Shown here one piece after another: positions 43,071 to 52,392 of a DNA stretch of 54,772 nucleotides. The DNA is from an uncultured Clostridia bacterium (GTDB lineage: Bacteria > Bacillota > Clostridia > UBA1381): positions 1 to 54,772 of the forward strand of contig CALXQE010000062.1 of assembly GCA_944390495.1 (NCBI GenBank). The letters are read 5' to 3'. Below the pieces are notes generated by a model, which made no database searches, was not told the origin of the DNA, and saw only the letters and a program-made list of their open reading frames with translations. A program made the translations under genes and the position numbers. How positions within the stretch are numbered: position 1 is the stretch's first letter; every line of letters starts with the position of its first letter.

Positions 43071-43925
43071 TTACCTGTCGCCTGATGTGACATTACGTCT
43101 GTATTCACTTGGGGTACAATTCATAAACCTTAAAAACATTTTGCCGAAATAACTGTTATTATTAAATCCGCAGAGTGAAGAAATTTGCGAAATGGTTTTA
43201 TCGGTGTTTTTTAACATATACGCACTTTGCATAATTCTGTATCTGTTTAGATACACAAAGGGCGATACATCGGCAGTTTCACGGAAAATACGGCATAAAT
43301 GTTCTCTGCTGGTGTGTGCGTGCGTGGATAAATCCTCAAGGGTTATGTTATTCATATAATTTAGGTGTATGTAATTGATTATTTTTTTAAGTGTATCGGA
43401 CTTTACGTCCTTTTTGACTGCGTTCCTTTTTTCACCGTGGGCTATGCACATTGACATCATTCTTGTTATATTTCCCTTTACATAAAGCTCATAACCTTGA
43501 ATTTGGCTGTTAAAAATCTCGCTTGTTTCTATGGCGGTGCTTATTACTTCTTTTGGAAGTGCAGTGGGGATTACCAGTTCATTTCGTATAATAGGCATGA
43601 TAAGTTTTTTGTAAATGTTATCGTATTCCGGTACGATGAAGCTGGGCGAAAATACTATTGCGATAAATGAACACTGAATATTGTTATTAATAATAACAGA
43701 ATGAAGTGCTCCTGAGTTTATAAAAACACCCTGTGATTTTTCAAGATGAACAGCGGTGTTTTCGATTTGTACCTTTACACTGCCCTCTGTCAGTATAAAC
43801 AGCTCAAATTCCTTATGATAGTGAAGGGGAACAGGGACATTTTCCGATGTATTATATGTATATATTCCCACGGGGAAATCGGCTGTGCCGTGAATTACGT
43901 GTTCTTCTAAATACTTTTTGCCCAT
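43071..43925 (-). CDS. AraC family transcriptional regulator (cupin sensor)
   Basis: An N-terminal cupin (VPVPLHYHKEFELFILTEGS) would bind the sugar inducer. The C-terminal double helix-turn-helix has TLEDLSTHAHTSREHLCRIF and ISQISSLCGFNNNSYFGKMF followed by CTPSEYRR. The 284-residue start at 43925 follows AGGTGG; a TTG at 43964 would overlap its own promoter region. It is divergent from the GH31-xylB operon with about 120 bases between start codons, and a palindrome in that gap overlaps both promoters, so it very likely controls the operon. Confidence 0.9.
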   Translation of the reverse strand: MGKKYLEEHVIHGTADFPVGIYTYNTSENVPVPLHYHKEFELFILTEGSVKVQIENTAVHLEKSQGVFINSGALHSVIINNNIQCSFIAIVFSPSFIVPEYDNIYKKLIMPIIRNELVIPTALPKEVISTAIETSEIFNSQIQGYELYVKGNITRMMSMCIAHGEKRNAVKKDVKSDTLKKIINYIHLNYMNNITLEDLSTHAHTSREHLCRIFRETADVSPFVYLNRYRIMQSAYMLKNTDKTISQISSLCGFNNNSYFGKMFLRFMNCTPSEYRRNVTSGDR

Positions 43926-43970
43926 ATCCTGCCACCTCATCAATATTGTTATACAATCCGTCAAAATAAT

Positions 43971-43987
43971 TATAGCATTAAGCTATA
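43971..43987. promoter_or_regulatory. Inverted repeat between the AraC gene and the xyloside operon (candidate operator)
   Basis: TATAGC-ATTAA-GCTATA is a perfect 6-bp inverted repeat. It overlaps a minus-strand TATAAT (43974-43969) for the AraC gene and lies just upstream of a plus-strand TATAAT at 43996-44001 that lacks a good -35, as expected for an activator-dependent promoter. Confidence 0.5.
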
Positions 43988-43995
43988 TTTGGTAA

Positions 43996-44001
43996 TATAA
44001 T
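43996..44001 (+). promoter_or_regulatory. Probable -10 element of the GH31 operon
   Basis: TATAAT at 43996-44001. No recognisable -35 lies 16-18 bases upstream (TAGCAT). Initiation near 44008 would leave 28 bases to the GGAGGT before ATG 44046. Confidence 0.5.
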
Positions 44002-44045
44002 TGTATCAAAGAGGTAAATTTATGTCAAGGGAACGGAGGTATTAT

Positions 44046-46016
44046 ATGTTTTTTGATGGCAGTGACGGACGTTTGGAGGCGTTTTGGCGAAATGAGAAAA
44101 TACTTATAGAAGCATGGGGAAAGAATGCACTTCGCATAAGGGTTACCCATAACGCTGACTTTACAGGCAATAACAATGCACTGGAGGAAACAAAGTCAAA
44201 GGGTGAAGTTGAAATAACCGAGGAAAAGGCACGGATAAGCAACGGAAAAATCAGCTGTGAAATCCATGAAAGCGGCTGGATTGAGTTTTTTAAGGACGGG
44301 AAATTGATTTTAAAAGAATACTCAAGGGATTCGTGGACGGCAAACGAGCACAGTCCGAGTATGAAATTTTCCGCCCGTGAGTTTAAGTCGGTAAGCGGAA
44401 GTGATTATCGTATTACAGCACGATTTGAATCACAAAAGGGCGAGAGAATATTCGGAATGGGACAGTACCAACAGGAAAATCTTGATTTAAAGGGCTGTGT
44501 ACTTGAGCTTGCCCAGCGTAATTCACAAATAAGCATACCCTTTTACATATCAAATAAAGGTTACGGCTTTTTGTGGAACAACGGCGGTATAGGTGAGGTA
44601 ATGTTCGGTATGAACTACACGCAGTGGCAAAGTAAGCTGTCCGAGGAACTTGACTATTGGATAACTTGTGACGACACACCTAAGAGTATCATAGAAAGCT
44701 ACACAGCCGTAACGGGACGAGCACCGAAGTTTCCCGAAAACGCACTTGGACTTTGGCAGTGTAAACTGCGTTATCGTACGCAGGAGGAAGTGCTTGGTGT
44801 AGCACGAGAGTATAAAAGGCGTGGAATACCCCTTGATGTTATAGTTATAGACTTTTTCCACTGGATAAGACAGGGTGACTGGAGTTTTGACCCAAAGTAT
44901 TGGCCTAATCCCCAAGAGATGATGGACGAGCTTAAAGAAATGGGTGTTAGGTGTATGGTTTCGATTTGGCCGACGGTTGACCGTAAAAGTGTAAACTTTC
45001 AGGAAATGTTTAACAAAGGTCTTGTTATAAGAACGGAACGAGGAAGCATTCAGTGCTTTGATTTTCAGGGCGATACCGTAATTTACGACGCATTAAATCC
45101 TAAAGCCCGTGAATTTATATGGGATAAGGTAAAGGAAAACTACTATAAATACGGAATTGATATGTTCTGGCTTGACGAGGCTGAACCTGAATATTCAGCC
45201 TATGATTTTGACAATTACCGCCACTTTACAGGCTCAGCGTTAAAGGTGGGCAATATGTACCCTAAGGCACACGCAAAGGCATTTTACGACGGTATGATAA
45301 AGGAAGGACAAAAGGACGTGGTAAATCTTTTAAGATGTGCATGGGTAGGAAGTCAAAAGTATGCCGCACTTGTATGGTCGGGTGATATTAAGTCAACGTT
45401 TACGGCACTTCGTGACCAGTTAAGTGCAGGACTTAACATAGGTTTGGCAGGTATTCCGTGGTGGGTATCGGATACGGGCGGATTTTTCGGCAGTGTATAC
45501 GATGAGCATTTTAACGAACTGCTTGTTCGCTGGTTCCAGTTTTCGACGTTTTGTCCCGTACTTCGTATGCACGGTGACAGAGGGCCGCACGATACACCCA
45601 CACTTTCAGACCTTGACTATGGCGGCGGTTTTTCCGAAACGGGCAGACCTAATGAGCTGTGGAGCTTTGGGGAAGATGTGTACGAAATTTTAAAGAAGTA
45701 TCTTGATATACGTCTTAGCATGAAGGACTACATAAAATCAGTTATGGACGAGTCGAGCAGTAAAGGTTATCCTGTTATACGCACGATGTTTTTTGAATTT
45801 CCCGAGGATGAAAAGTGCTGGGAAGTAGATGACCAGTATATGTTCGGAAGTAAGTACCTTGTTGCACCCGTGCTTTACCAAGGAGTAGATAAACGTAAGG
45901 TTTATTTGCCCGAGGGAAAATGGAAAAATATCCACACAGACGAAATTTTTGAGGGCGGTCAAAGTATTATATCGGACGCACCGATTGATATTATTCCCGT
46001 ATTTGAAAAAATGTAA
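44046..46016 (+). CDS. GH31 family glycoside hydrolase, probable alpha-xylosidase
   Basis: This 656-residue protein has no signal peptide, so it acts in the cytosol. After a beta-sandwich N-terminal domain (GQYQQENLDLKGCVLELAQR, FLWNNGGIGEVMFG) the TIM barrel shows GLWQCKLRYRTQEEVL, IDFFHWIRQGDWSFD, nucleophile D377 in MFWLDEAEPEY and acid/base D447 in VWSGDI. GH31 includes alpha-glucosidases and alpha-xylosidases; the following isomerase and xylulokinase favour alpha-xylosidase. Two starts are credible: ATG 44046 with GGAGGT at 44035-44040 (preferred) and ATG 44022 with GAGGT at 44011-44015, which would sit too near the mRNA 5' end. First gene of a four-gene operon. Confidence 0.87.
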   Translation: MFFDGSDGRLEAFWRNEKILIEAWGKNALRIRVTHNADFTGNNNALEETKSKGEVEITEEKARISNGKISCEIHESGWIEFFKDGKLILKEYSRDSWTANEHSPSMKFSAREFKSVSGSDYRITARFESQKGERIFGMGQYQQENLDLKGCVLELAQRNSQISIPFYISNKGYGFLWNNGGIGEVMFGMNYTQWQSKLSEELDYWITCDDTPKSIIESYTAVTGRAPKFPENALGLWQCKLRYRTQEEVLGVAREYKRRGIPLDVIVIDFFHWIRQGDWSFDPKYWPNPQEMMDELKEMGVRCMVSIWPTVDRKSVNFQEMFNKGLVIRTERGSIQCFDFQGDTVIYDALNPKAREFIWDKVKENYYKYGIDMFWLDEAEPEYSAYDFDNYRHFTGSALKVGNMYPKAHAKAFYDGMIKEGQKDVVNLLRCAWVGSQKYAALVWSGDIKSTFTALRDQLSAGLNIGLAGIPWWVSDTGGFFGSVYDEHFNELLVRWFQFSTFCPVLRMHGDRGPHDTPTLSDLDYGGGFSETGRPNELWSFGEDVYEILKKYLDIRLSMKDYIKSVMDESSSKGYPVIRTMFFEFPEDEKCWEVDDQYMFGSKYLVAPVLYQGVDKRKVYLPEGKWKNIHTDEIFEGGQSIISDAPIDIIPVFEKM

Positions 46017-46033
46017 TTTAGGAGGTGAAAATT

Positions 46034-47875
46034 ATGAAAGAATTTATATTTTTTGATGACGTATATAAAATGAATTGGGTAGAAGGTAATACAGAATGGG
46101 GAACTGTAAAGAAACCTAAAGAATTGGAAGTTACAATTACTTCAAAAAACGATGAAAATACAAGAGAAGAGGAGTATGTTTTTAAAAATACAAGTGATAA
46201 AGATGTCTTTACGTCTTTGAAGGATATATCTATATATGTTCCTTTTAACGATGACTATAAATCCTCTGATGTTTGTATTACAAATCGTTGTCATACCCAT
46301 ATATGGTGCGGCGGTGATATAACTTATGTTATGGCACTTAGAATGGGAGGTGATTCGCCGCATTTAGGTTTGGTACTTACTGAGGGCAGTATAGGCGGAT
46401 ATAGTGTTGAACGTGATTTTGAGAAAATGAGTAATGATAGAGGCGATTTTATTTTTCACCCGTCACCTGTAAATCTTGCACCAAGAGAAAGTTTTAAAAT
46501 TAAGTGGAAATTATTTCGGCATGAAGGGAAAGAAGATTTTTATGAAAAACTGAAAACGTATTGTAAAAGGTATATCGGTGTGAAAGCTGAAAATTATGTT
46601 GTGTTTGAAGATGAGAGGATTCATATTGAAATAGAACCTGCCTTTGATATTAAGGATATAAGTATAATGCGTGGAGATGATGAGGCAGAATTTTATGTTT
46701 CCGACAATAAAATAGTAGTAGATGAAAAGGCAAAAAGTTACGGAGAATATTCATATAAAATAAATATAAATAATGTTAAAACAAAATGCAGCGTATTGGT
46801 GTTACCGACTGTTGAAAAGCTTGCATATAAAAGATGTCGCTTCATAACCGAAAAACAGCAGTATCATAATGAAAATAGTGCTCTTGACGGTGCATATCTA
46901 ATATACGATAATGAAGAAAAACATATTTACTATAATTCTGTATATGACTATAATGCAGGTCGTGAAAGAATAGGTATGGGATTGCTGATAGCAAAATATT
47001 TGCAGTATGATAAAAATGAAGAATTTGAACAAAGCTTGAAAAAGTATATTTGTTTTGTGGAGAGGGAGCTTTTTAACGAGGAAACAGGCGAGGTATACAA
47101 TGATTATAAGAGAGATAATTCATATAAGCGTTTGTATAATTATCCGTGGATGAGTCTGTTTTATTTGGAATTATTTGATTTGTACGGTGAAGAAAAGTAC
47201 TTGACAAATGCTTATAAAATAATGAAATCTTTTTATGAACAGGGCGGAACGTATTTTTACGCAATTGAAATTCCGCTTTTAAGGATTTCAAAAACTTTAA
47301 TAAATAACGGAATGAATGATTATGCGGAAGAACTTAAAAATTATTTTATACATCATTGTGAATATATAATTAAAAACGGTTTAAAGTATCCTGCACACGA
47401 GGTAAATTATGAACAAAGTATAGCCGCTCCGGCTTGTAATATGCTGATACAGATGTATATGCTGACAAAGGAAAAAAAATATCTTGCCGGTGCTAAAGAA
47501 CAAATGAAAGGACTTGAATCTTTTAACGGCTTACAGCCTGATTATCATATGTATGAAGTAGCAGTACGTCATTGGGACGGATATTGGTTTGGAAAGAGAA
47601 AAATGTACGGCGATACATATCCGCATTATTGGAGTGCACTTACGGCTCGTGCATACAGAGATTTTGGTGTAATAACGGAAAATTCAGAATACGAAAAAAA
47701 ATCACATGCTTCACACAGAGGTGTATTAAGTCTTATAAATCCTGACGGAAGTGCGTCATGTGCTTATGTATATCCTGTTTCCGTAAACGGAGAAGATACA
47801 GGGTATTATGATGTGTATGCAAATGATCAGGATTGGGGATTGTATTTTATGTTTTGCAGTTTTATGGATAAATAA
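46034..47875 (+). CDS. Putative six-hairpin (alpha/alpha toroid) glycosidase-like protein, family not assigned
   Basis: This 613-residue protein has no signal peptide. The N-terminal half looks like a beta-sandwich (HTHIWCGGDITYVMALRMGG, FIFHPSPVNLAPRESFKI), followed by a helical domain from about residue 280 (RIGMGLLIAKYLQYD, NYPWMSLFYLELFDLYGEE, PAHEVNYEQSIAAPACNML, YPHYWSALTARAYRDFG) typical of six-hairpin glycosidases such as unsaturated glucuronyl or other exo-enzymes. I cannot assign a GH family or point to certain catalytic acids. ATG 46034 follows GGAGGTG. It lies 17 bases after GH31 and 21 before the isomerase gene, so it should act on the same oligosaccharide. Its base composition is slightly more AT-rich than its operon partners. 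Confidence 0.62.
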   Translation: MKEFIFFDDVYKMNWVEGNTEWGTVKKPKELEVTITSKNDENTREEEYVFKNTSDKDVFTSLKDISIYVPFNDDYKSSDVCITNRCHTHIWCGGDITYVMALRMGGDSPHLGLVLTEGSIGGYSVERDFEKMSNDRGDFIFHPSPVNLAPRESFKIKWKLFRHEGKEDFYEKLKTYCKRYIGVKAENYVVFEDERIHIEIEPAFDIKDISIMRGDDEAEFYVSDNKIVVDEKAKSYGEYSYKININNVKTKCSVLVLPTVEKLAYKRCRFITEKQQYHNENSALDGAYLIYDNEEKHIYYNSVYDYNAGRERIGMGLLIAKYLQYDKNEEFEQSLKKYICFVERELFNEETGEVYNDYKRDNSYKRLYNYPWMSLFYLELFDLYGEEKYLTNAYKIMKSFYEQGGTYFYAIEIPLLRISKTLINNGMNDYAEELKNYFIHHCEYIIKNGLKYPAHEVNYEQSIAAPACNMLIQMYMLTKEKKYLAGAKEQMKGLESFNGLQPDYHMYEVAVRHWDGYWFGKRKMYGDTYPHYWSALTARAYRDFGVITENSEYEKKSHASHRGVLSLINPDGSASCAYVYPVSVNGEDTGYYDVYANDQDWGLYFMFCSFMDK

Positions 47876-47896
47876 TAAAGAAATGAGGTAAAAATT

Positions 47897-49375
47897 ATGA
47901 ACAACATTCCAAAGGTAAAAGTAGGTATTGTGGCTGTAAGCCGTGACTGTTTTCCCGAAAGTCTTTCGGTAAACAGGAGAAAAGCACTTGTTAAGGCATA
48001 TGCTGAAAAATATGCAAGTGATGATATTTACGAATGTCCTGTATGTATAGTGGAAAGTGAAATACAGATGAAAGAGGCACTTTCAGATATTAAGAACGCA
48101 GGCTGTAATGCACTTTGCGTATACCTCGGTAATTTCGGCCCTGAAATATCGGAAACAATGCTTGCACAGCAGTTTGACGGCCCTAAGATGTTTGTTGCGG
48201 CGGCGGAGGAAAATATAGGTGTGCTGTCCGACGACAGAGGTGACGCCTACTGCGGTATGCTTAACGCAAGCTACAACTTAAAATTAAGAAACGTAACAGC
48301 GTATATTCCCGAATACCCCGTAGGTACAGCGGAAGAATGTGCAGATATGATTCATGAGTTTTTACCTGTTGCAAGGGCTGTAATAGGTTTGTCTGATTTA
48401 AAGATTATTTCTTTCGGCCCAAGACCTCTTAATTTCCTTGCTTGTAATGCACCGATTTATCAGCTTTACAAGCTCGGCGTTGAAATAGAAGAAAATTCGG
48501 AGCTTGATTTATTTGAAAGCTTTAACGCACACGAAGGCGATAAGAGAATAGCAGACGTTGTGGCAGATATGGAAAAGGAACTTGGTGAGGGCAATAAAAA
48601 ACCTGAAATCCTTGAAAAACTTGCACAGTATGAACTTACCTTGCTTGACTGGATTGAAAATCACAAAGGTTCAAAGAAGTATGTGGCAATAGCAGGTAAG
48701 TGCTGGCCCGCATTTCAGACGCAGTTTGGTTTCGTGCCATGCTATGTAAACAGCCGATTAACAGGCAGAGGAATACCTGTTTCATGTGAAGTTGATATTT
48801 ACGGTGCGTTGTCGGAATACATAGGAACGTGTGTATCACAAGACGCAGTGACGCTTCTTGATATTAATAATTCAGTACCTTTCGATATGTTTAATGAAGA
48901 TATTAAAGGTAAGTTTGACTATACACATAGGGATACATTTATGGGCTTCCACTGCGGAAACACATGTTCATCAAAACTTGCCGCATGTTCTATGAAGTAT
49001 CAGAAAATTATGGCACGTTCACTTCCCGTTGAGGTTACAAACGGTACACTTGAAGGTGATATAGCACCCGGTGACATTACATTTTTCCGCTTGCAGTCAA
49101 CAGCCGACGCAAAACTTCGTGGATATATCGCAAACGGTGAGGTTTTACCTGTCCCGACACGTTCATTCGGTTCAATCGGTGTATTTGCTATACCTGAAAT
49201 GGGACGTTTTTACAGACATGTGCTTATTGAAAAGAATTTCCCTCATCACGGTGCGGTAGCATTCGGACATCATGCAAAAGCACTTTATGAAGTGTTTAAG
49301 TATGTGGGAGTAGACGATATAGGTTACAACCAACCTAAAAATGTAAGATATGCAACGGAAAATCCGTGGGGATAA
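47897..49375 (+). CDS. L-fucose/L-arabinose isomerase-fold sugar isomerase (candidate non-XylA xylose isomerase)
   Basis: This 492-residue protein belongs to the FucI/AraA-like superfamily: an N-terminal Rossmann-type domain (VKVGIVAVSRDCFPESL, CNALCVYLGNFGPE), a central domain with GKCWPAFQTQFGFVPC, and likely metal ligands Glu in VSCEVDIYGALSEY, Asp in VTLLDINN and His in FPHHGAVAFGHHAK. Family members interconvert aldoses and ketoses with Mn2+. The next gene, four bases on, is xylulokinase and the operon starts with a GH31, so D-xylose to D-xylulose is the likely reaction. L-arabinose and fucose are less likely because no matching kinase or epimerase is present. Substrate is inference. Confidence 0.78.
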   Translation: MNNIPKVKVGIVAVSRDCFPESLSVNRRKALVKAYAEKYASDDIYECPVCIVESEIQMKEALSDIKNAGCNALCVYLGNFGPEISETMLAQQFDGPKMFVAAAEENIGVLSDDRGDAYCGMLNASYNLKLRNVTAYIPEYPVGTAEECADMIHEFLPVARAVIGLSDLKIISFGPRPLNFLACNAPIYQLYKLGVEIEENSELDLFESFNAHEGDKRIADVVADMEKELGEGNKKPEILEKLAQYELTLLDWIENHKGSKKYVAIAGKCWPAFQTQFGFVPCYVNSRLTGRGIPVSCEVDIYGALSEYIGTCVSQDAVTLLDINNSVPFDMFNEDIKGKFDYTHRDTFMGFHCGNTCSSKLAACSMKYQKIMARSLPVEVTNGTLEGDIAPGDITFFRLQSTADAKLRGYIANGEVLPVPTRSFGSIGVFAIPEMGRFYRHVLIEKNFPHHGAVAFGHHAKALYEVFKYVGVDDIGYNQPKNVRYATENPWG

Positions 49376-49379
49376 GAAT

Positions 49380-50837
49380 ATGTATTATATAGGAATTGAT
49401 TTAGGAACGTCGGCAGTTAAAATGCTGATGGTTGATGAAAAGGGCGAATTTATAAACAGTGTATTAAAGGAATATCCGCTGTATTTTCCCAAAAACGGCT
49501 GGTCGGAGCAAAATCCAGAGGATTGGTGGAATGCAGTTTGCGAAGGTCTTAGGGAAATTACAAGTGACTTTGATAAAAACAAGATAGGCGGTATATCCTT
49601 CGGCGGTCAGATGCACGGTCTTGTTATGCTTGACAGTGACGATAACGTAATACGAAACGCAATACTTTGGAATGACGGCAGAAGTGATAAGCAGTGTAAA
49701 TACTTAAACGATGTAATAGGTAAAGATAAACTTACAGAGTACACCGCAAATATTGCCTTTGCAGGATTTACTGCACCTAAAATTTTGTGGGTTAAAGAAA
49801 ACGAGATTGAAAACTTTAAAAGAATAAGTAAAATAATGCTCCCCAAGGATTATATCGTATATAAATTGACGGGCGTACATTCGACGGACTATTCCGATGG
49901 GTCGGGAATGTTACTTTTAGATGTTAAAAATAAGTGCTGGTCAAAGGAAATGCTTGATATTTGCGGAATTGATGATAGCGTAATGCCGACGCTTTATGAG
50001 AGTAGTGACGTTGTGGGAACGCTTACGGATAAAGCGGCAAAGGAAACAGGTCTTAATAAAAATGTTAAAATTATTGCAGGAGCAGGTGACAATGCGGCGG
50101 CGGCAGTAGGTACGGGAACGGTGGGAAACGGCAGATGTACTATTTCTCTCGGTACATCGGGAACGGTATTTATTTCATCTGATGAGTTTTCACTTGATAA
50201 AAATAACACACTCCATTCATTTGCACACGCTGACGGAAAATATCACCTTATGGGCTGTATATTATCGGCGGCTTCCTGTAATAAGTGGTGGATTTCGGAT
50301 ATACTGGGAAGTGAAGATTATGATGAAAGTCAAAGGGATATAAAAAATCTCGGTGACAATAACGTGTTTTTTGCTCCGTATCTTATGGGTGAGCGTTCTC
50401 CACATAACAACCCTAATGTAAGAGGTGCTTTTTTGGGTATAAGCATGGATACCACAAGGAAAGATATGACTCAGGCTGTACTTGAAGGAGTTGCCTTTGC
50501 ACTTCGTGACAGTATAGAGGCGGCAGGAAAACTCGGAATTTCGGTTAAAAGTGCCGCTGTCTGCGGAGGCGGCGGAAAAAGTCCGCTGTGGTGCAAAATT
50601 ATAGCGAATGTACTTAATATGGAAATTTTTACTCTCCAAAAAGATGAAGGCCCGTCATTCGGCTCTGCTGTTTTGGCTATGGTCGGGTGCGGTGAATATG
50701 AAAACGTCAGTGAGGCGGCAAAAAAACTTACAGCGGTTAAAGACAGGTATATCCCCGAAAAGGAAATTGCAGAAAAATACGAAATAAAATATAACAAGTT
50801 TAAAAAGATTTATCCGAGCATTAAAGATTTATATTAA
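49380..50837 (+). CDS. xylB: Xylulokinase
   Basis: This FGGY-family kinase of 485 residues phosphorylates D-xylulose. It shows the phosphate-1 loop IGIDLGTSAVKMLMVD, the xylulokinase-specific GISFGGQMHGLV, catalytic Asp in IAGAGDNAAAAVG, and the adenosine motif VCGGGGKSPLWCKI. ATG 49380 lies four bases after the isomerase stop, behind GGGG; an in-frame ATG at 49350 inside the isomerase gene has no ribosome binding site. No terminator is visible after the stop. It ends the operon and delivers xylulose-5-phosphate to the pentose phosphate pathway. Confidence 0.93.
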   Translation: MYYIGIDLGTSAVKMLMVDEKGEFINSVLKEYPLYFPKNGWSEQNPEDWWNAVCEGLREITSDFDKNKIGGISFGGQMHGLVMLDSDDNVIRNAILWNDGRSDKQCKYLNDVIGKDKLTEYTANIAFAGFTAPKILWVKENEIENFKRISKIMLPKDYIVYKLTGVHSTDYSDGSGMLLLDVKNKCWSKEMLDICGIDDSVMPTLYESSDVVGTLTDKAAKETGLNKNVKIIAGAGDNAAAAVGTGTVGNGRCTISLGTSGTVFISSDEFSLDKNNTLHSFAHADGKYHLMGCILSAASCNKWWISDILGSEDYDESQRDIKNLGDNNVFFAPYLMGERSPHNNPNVRGAFLGISMDTTRKDMTQAVLEGVAFALRDSIEAAGKLGISVKSAAVCGGGGKSPLWCKIIANVLNMEIFTLQKDEGPSFGSAVLAMVGCGEYENVSEAAKKLTAVKDRYIPEKEIAEKYEIKYNKFKKIYPSIKDLY

Positions 50838-50906
50838 AAGTTTATATCCCATAATATGTCAATTTAACAAAATATCTAAAAATATAATACAATTATATTA
50901 TTTTAA

Positions 50907-50935
50907 TTGATTATATAAGGTGTTGATGTTATAAT
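50907..50935 (+). promoter_or_regulatory. Promoter of the purine permease gene
   Basis: TTGATT (50907-50912), 17 bases, TATAAT (50930-50935). The leader is only about 40 bases with a small AAGTC/GACTT hairpin, too short for a purine riboswitch. Confidence 0.65.
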
Positions 50936-50983
50936 ATACGGACAAAATAACAAAAAGTCATAAGACTTGAGAGGGGAGTAAAA

Positions 50984-52348
50984 ATGTTAGAGAAAATTTT
51001 TAAACTCAAACAAAACAACACAAATGTAAAGACAGAAGTGTTGGCAGGTATTACGACATTTATGACAATGGCGTATATATTGGCTGTAAATCCGAGTATA
51101 CTTTCTGATGCGGGTATGGATTCCACTGCTGTTCTTTTGGCAACATGTATTGCGTCATTTATAGGTACATCTATAATGGCATTTTATGCAAACAGACCTT
51201 TTGCACTTTCAGCAGGTATGGGACTTAACGCATTCTTTGCGTATACCATTGTCCTAAACCTCGGATACACATGGCAGGAAGCTTTATTTGCGGTATTTAT
51301 TGAAGGTGTTATATTTATTTTATTGTCACTTACACGTGTGCGTGAGGCGATATTCAATACCATACCGATGGTTTTAAAAACAGCCGTATCGGTGGGAGTC
51401 GGCTTGTTTATTGCATTTATCGGTTTGCAGGGTGCAGGACTCAGCGTTAACAGTGATTCAACACTTTTAACCATAACAGATTTTATGCTGGATTTTAGAA
51501 CTGCAGGAATATGTTCCGTTCTTGCTGTTGTCGGAACGTTTATAACAGCTATACTTTACGTTAAAAATGTAAAGGGTTCGATATTGCTTGGTATATTGAT
51601 TACTTGGATTTTGGGAATGCTTTGTCAGCTTACACATATATATGTACCGAATGCTGATGCAGGTTATTATTCAATGTTTCCGACATTGGCATTTACGGAT
51701 TTTACAAAAATCGGCGAAACATTCGGACAGTGTTTCAATGTTAATTTAAAGGATTTGGGAATTGTAAACTTCCTTGTTGTAATATTCTCATTCCTGTTTG
51801 TTGATATATTCGATACGTTAGGTACACTTATGGGTGTAACCACAAAGGCAGGCATGCTTGATAAGGAAGGCAGACTTCCGGGTATAAAGCGTGTGCTTAT
51901 GGCTGACGCTGTTGCAACTGCTGCGGGTGCTGTTCTCGGTACATCTACCGTTACAACATTCGTAGAGTCATCAACAGGTGTTTTGGCAGGAGGACGTACA
52001 GGTCTTACAACTTTTGTAACAGGACTTTTGTTCCTTATTGCGATGTTCTTTGCACCTGTGTTTACGGCTATTCCGTCGTTTGCAACAGCTCCTGCACTAA
52101 TCATTGTAGGATTTTTGATGTTTACATCTATTACAAAAATAAAGTTTTCCGATAATAATTTAACAGAGGTAATTCCTGCATATCTATGTATCATTGCAAT
52201 GCCGCTATTCTACAGTATTTCAGAAGGTATTTCATTCGGTATAATATCTTATGTAGTTTTAAATCTTTTCAGCAGAAAATTCAAAAAGCTAAATCCGTTT
52301 ATGGTGGTTTTGGCAATACTGTTTGTTTTAAAATATATATTCCTGTAA
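50984..52348 (+). CDS. AzgA/PbuG-type purine (guanine/hypoxanthine) permease
   Basis: This 454-residue protein has about 12-14 membrane segments and matches the AzgA branch of the NCS2 transporters: TEVLAGITTFMTMAYILAVN, RPFALSAGMGLNAFFAYT, FLFVDIFDTLGTLMGV, and the substrate-site segment GAVLGTSTVTTFVESSTGV. It should import hypoxanthine, guanine or adenine with protons. It follows GAGAGGGGAG and has its own promoter and terminator, so it is not part of the xyloside operon. Confidence 0.93.
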   Translation: MLEKIFKLKQNNTNVKTEVLAGITTFMTMAYILAVNPSILSDAGMDSTAVLLATCIASFIGTSIMAFYANRPFALSAGMGLNAFFAYTIVLNLGYTWQEALFAVFIEGVIFILLSLTRVREAIFNTIPMVLKTAVSVGVGLFIAFIGLQGAGLSVNSDSTLLTITDFMLDFRTAGICSVLAVVGTFITAILYVKNVKGSILLGILITWILGMLCQLTHIYVPNADAGYYSMFPTLAFTDFTKIGETFGQCFNVNLKDLGIVNFLVVIFSFLFVDIFDTLGTLMGVTTKAGMLDKEGRLPGIKRVLMADAVATAAGAVLGTSTVTTFVESSTGVLAGGRTGLTTFVTGLLFLIAMFFAPVFTAIPSFATAPALIIVGFLMFTSITKIKFSDNNLTEVIPAYLCIIAMPLFYSISEGISFGIISYVVLNLFSRKFKKLNPFMVVLAILFVLKYIFL

Positions 52349-52354
52349 TATTAA

Positions 52355-52389
52355 AAAAGAGCATAGGGCGTTTGCCTTATGCTCTTTGT
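52355..52389. terminator. Bidirectional terminator between purine permease and GH2 gene
   Basis: A 14-bp stem (52356-52369 with 52374-52387, containing G-T pairs) flanked by an A run and T residues. Confidence 0.87.
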
Positions 52390-52392
52390 GTT

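Noticed and set aside
44022-44024. ATG 44022 as the GH31 start
   Set aside because: Its ribosome binding site would be within a few bases of the expected mRNA 5' end; ATG 44046 has a stronger GGAGGT and better position. Not excluded.
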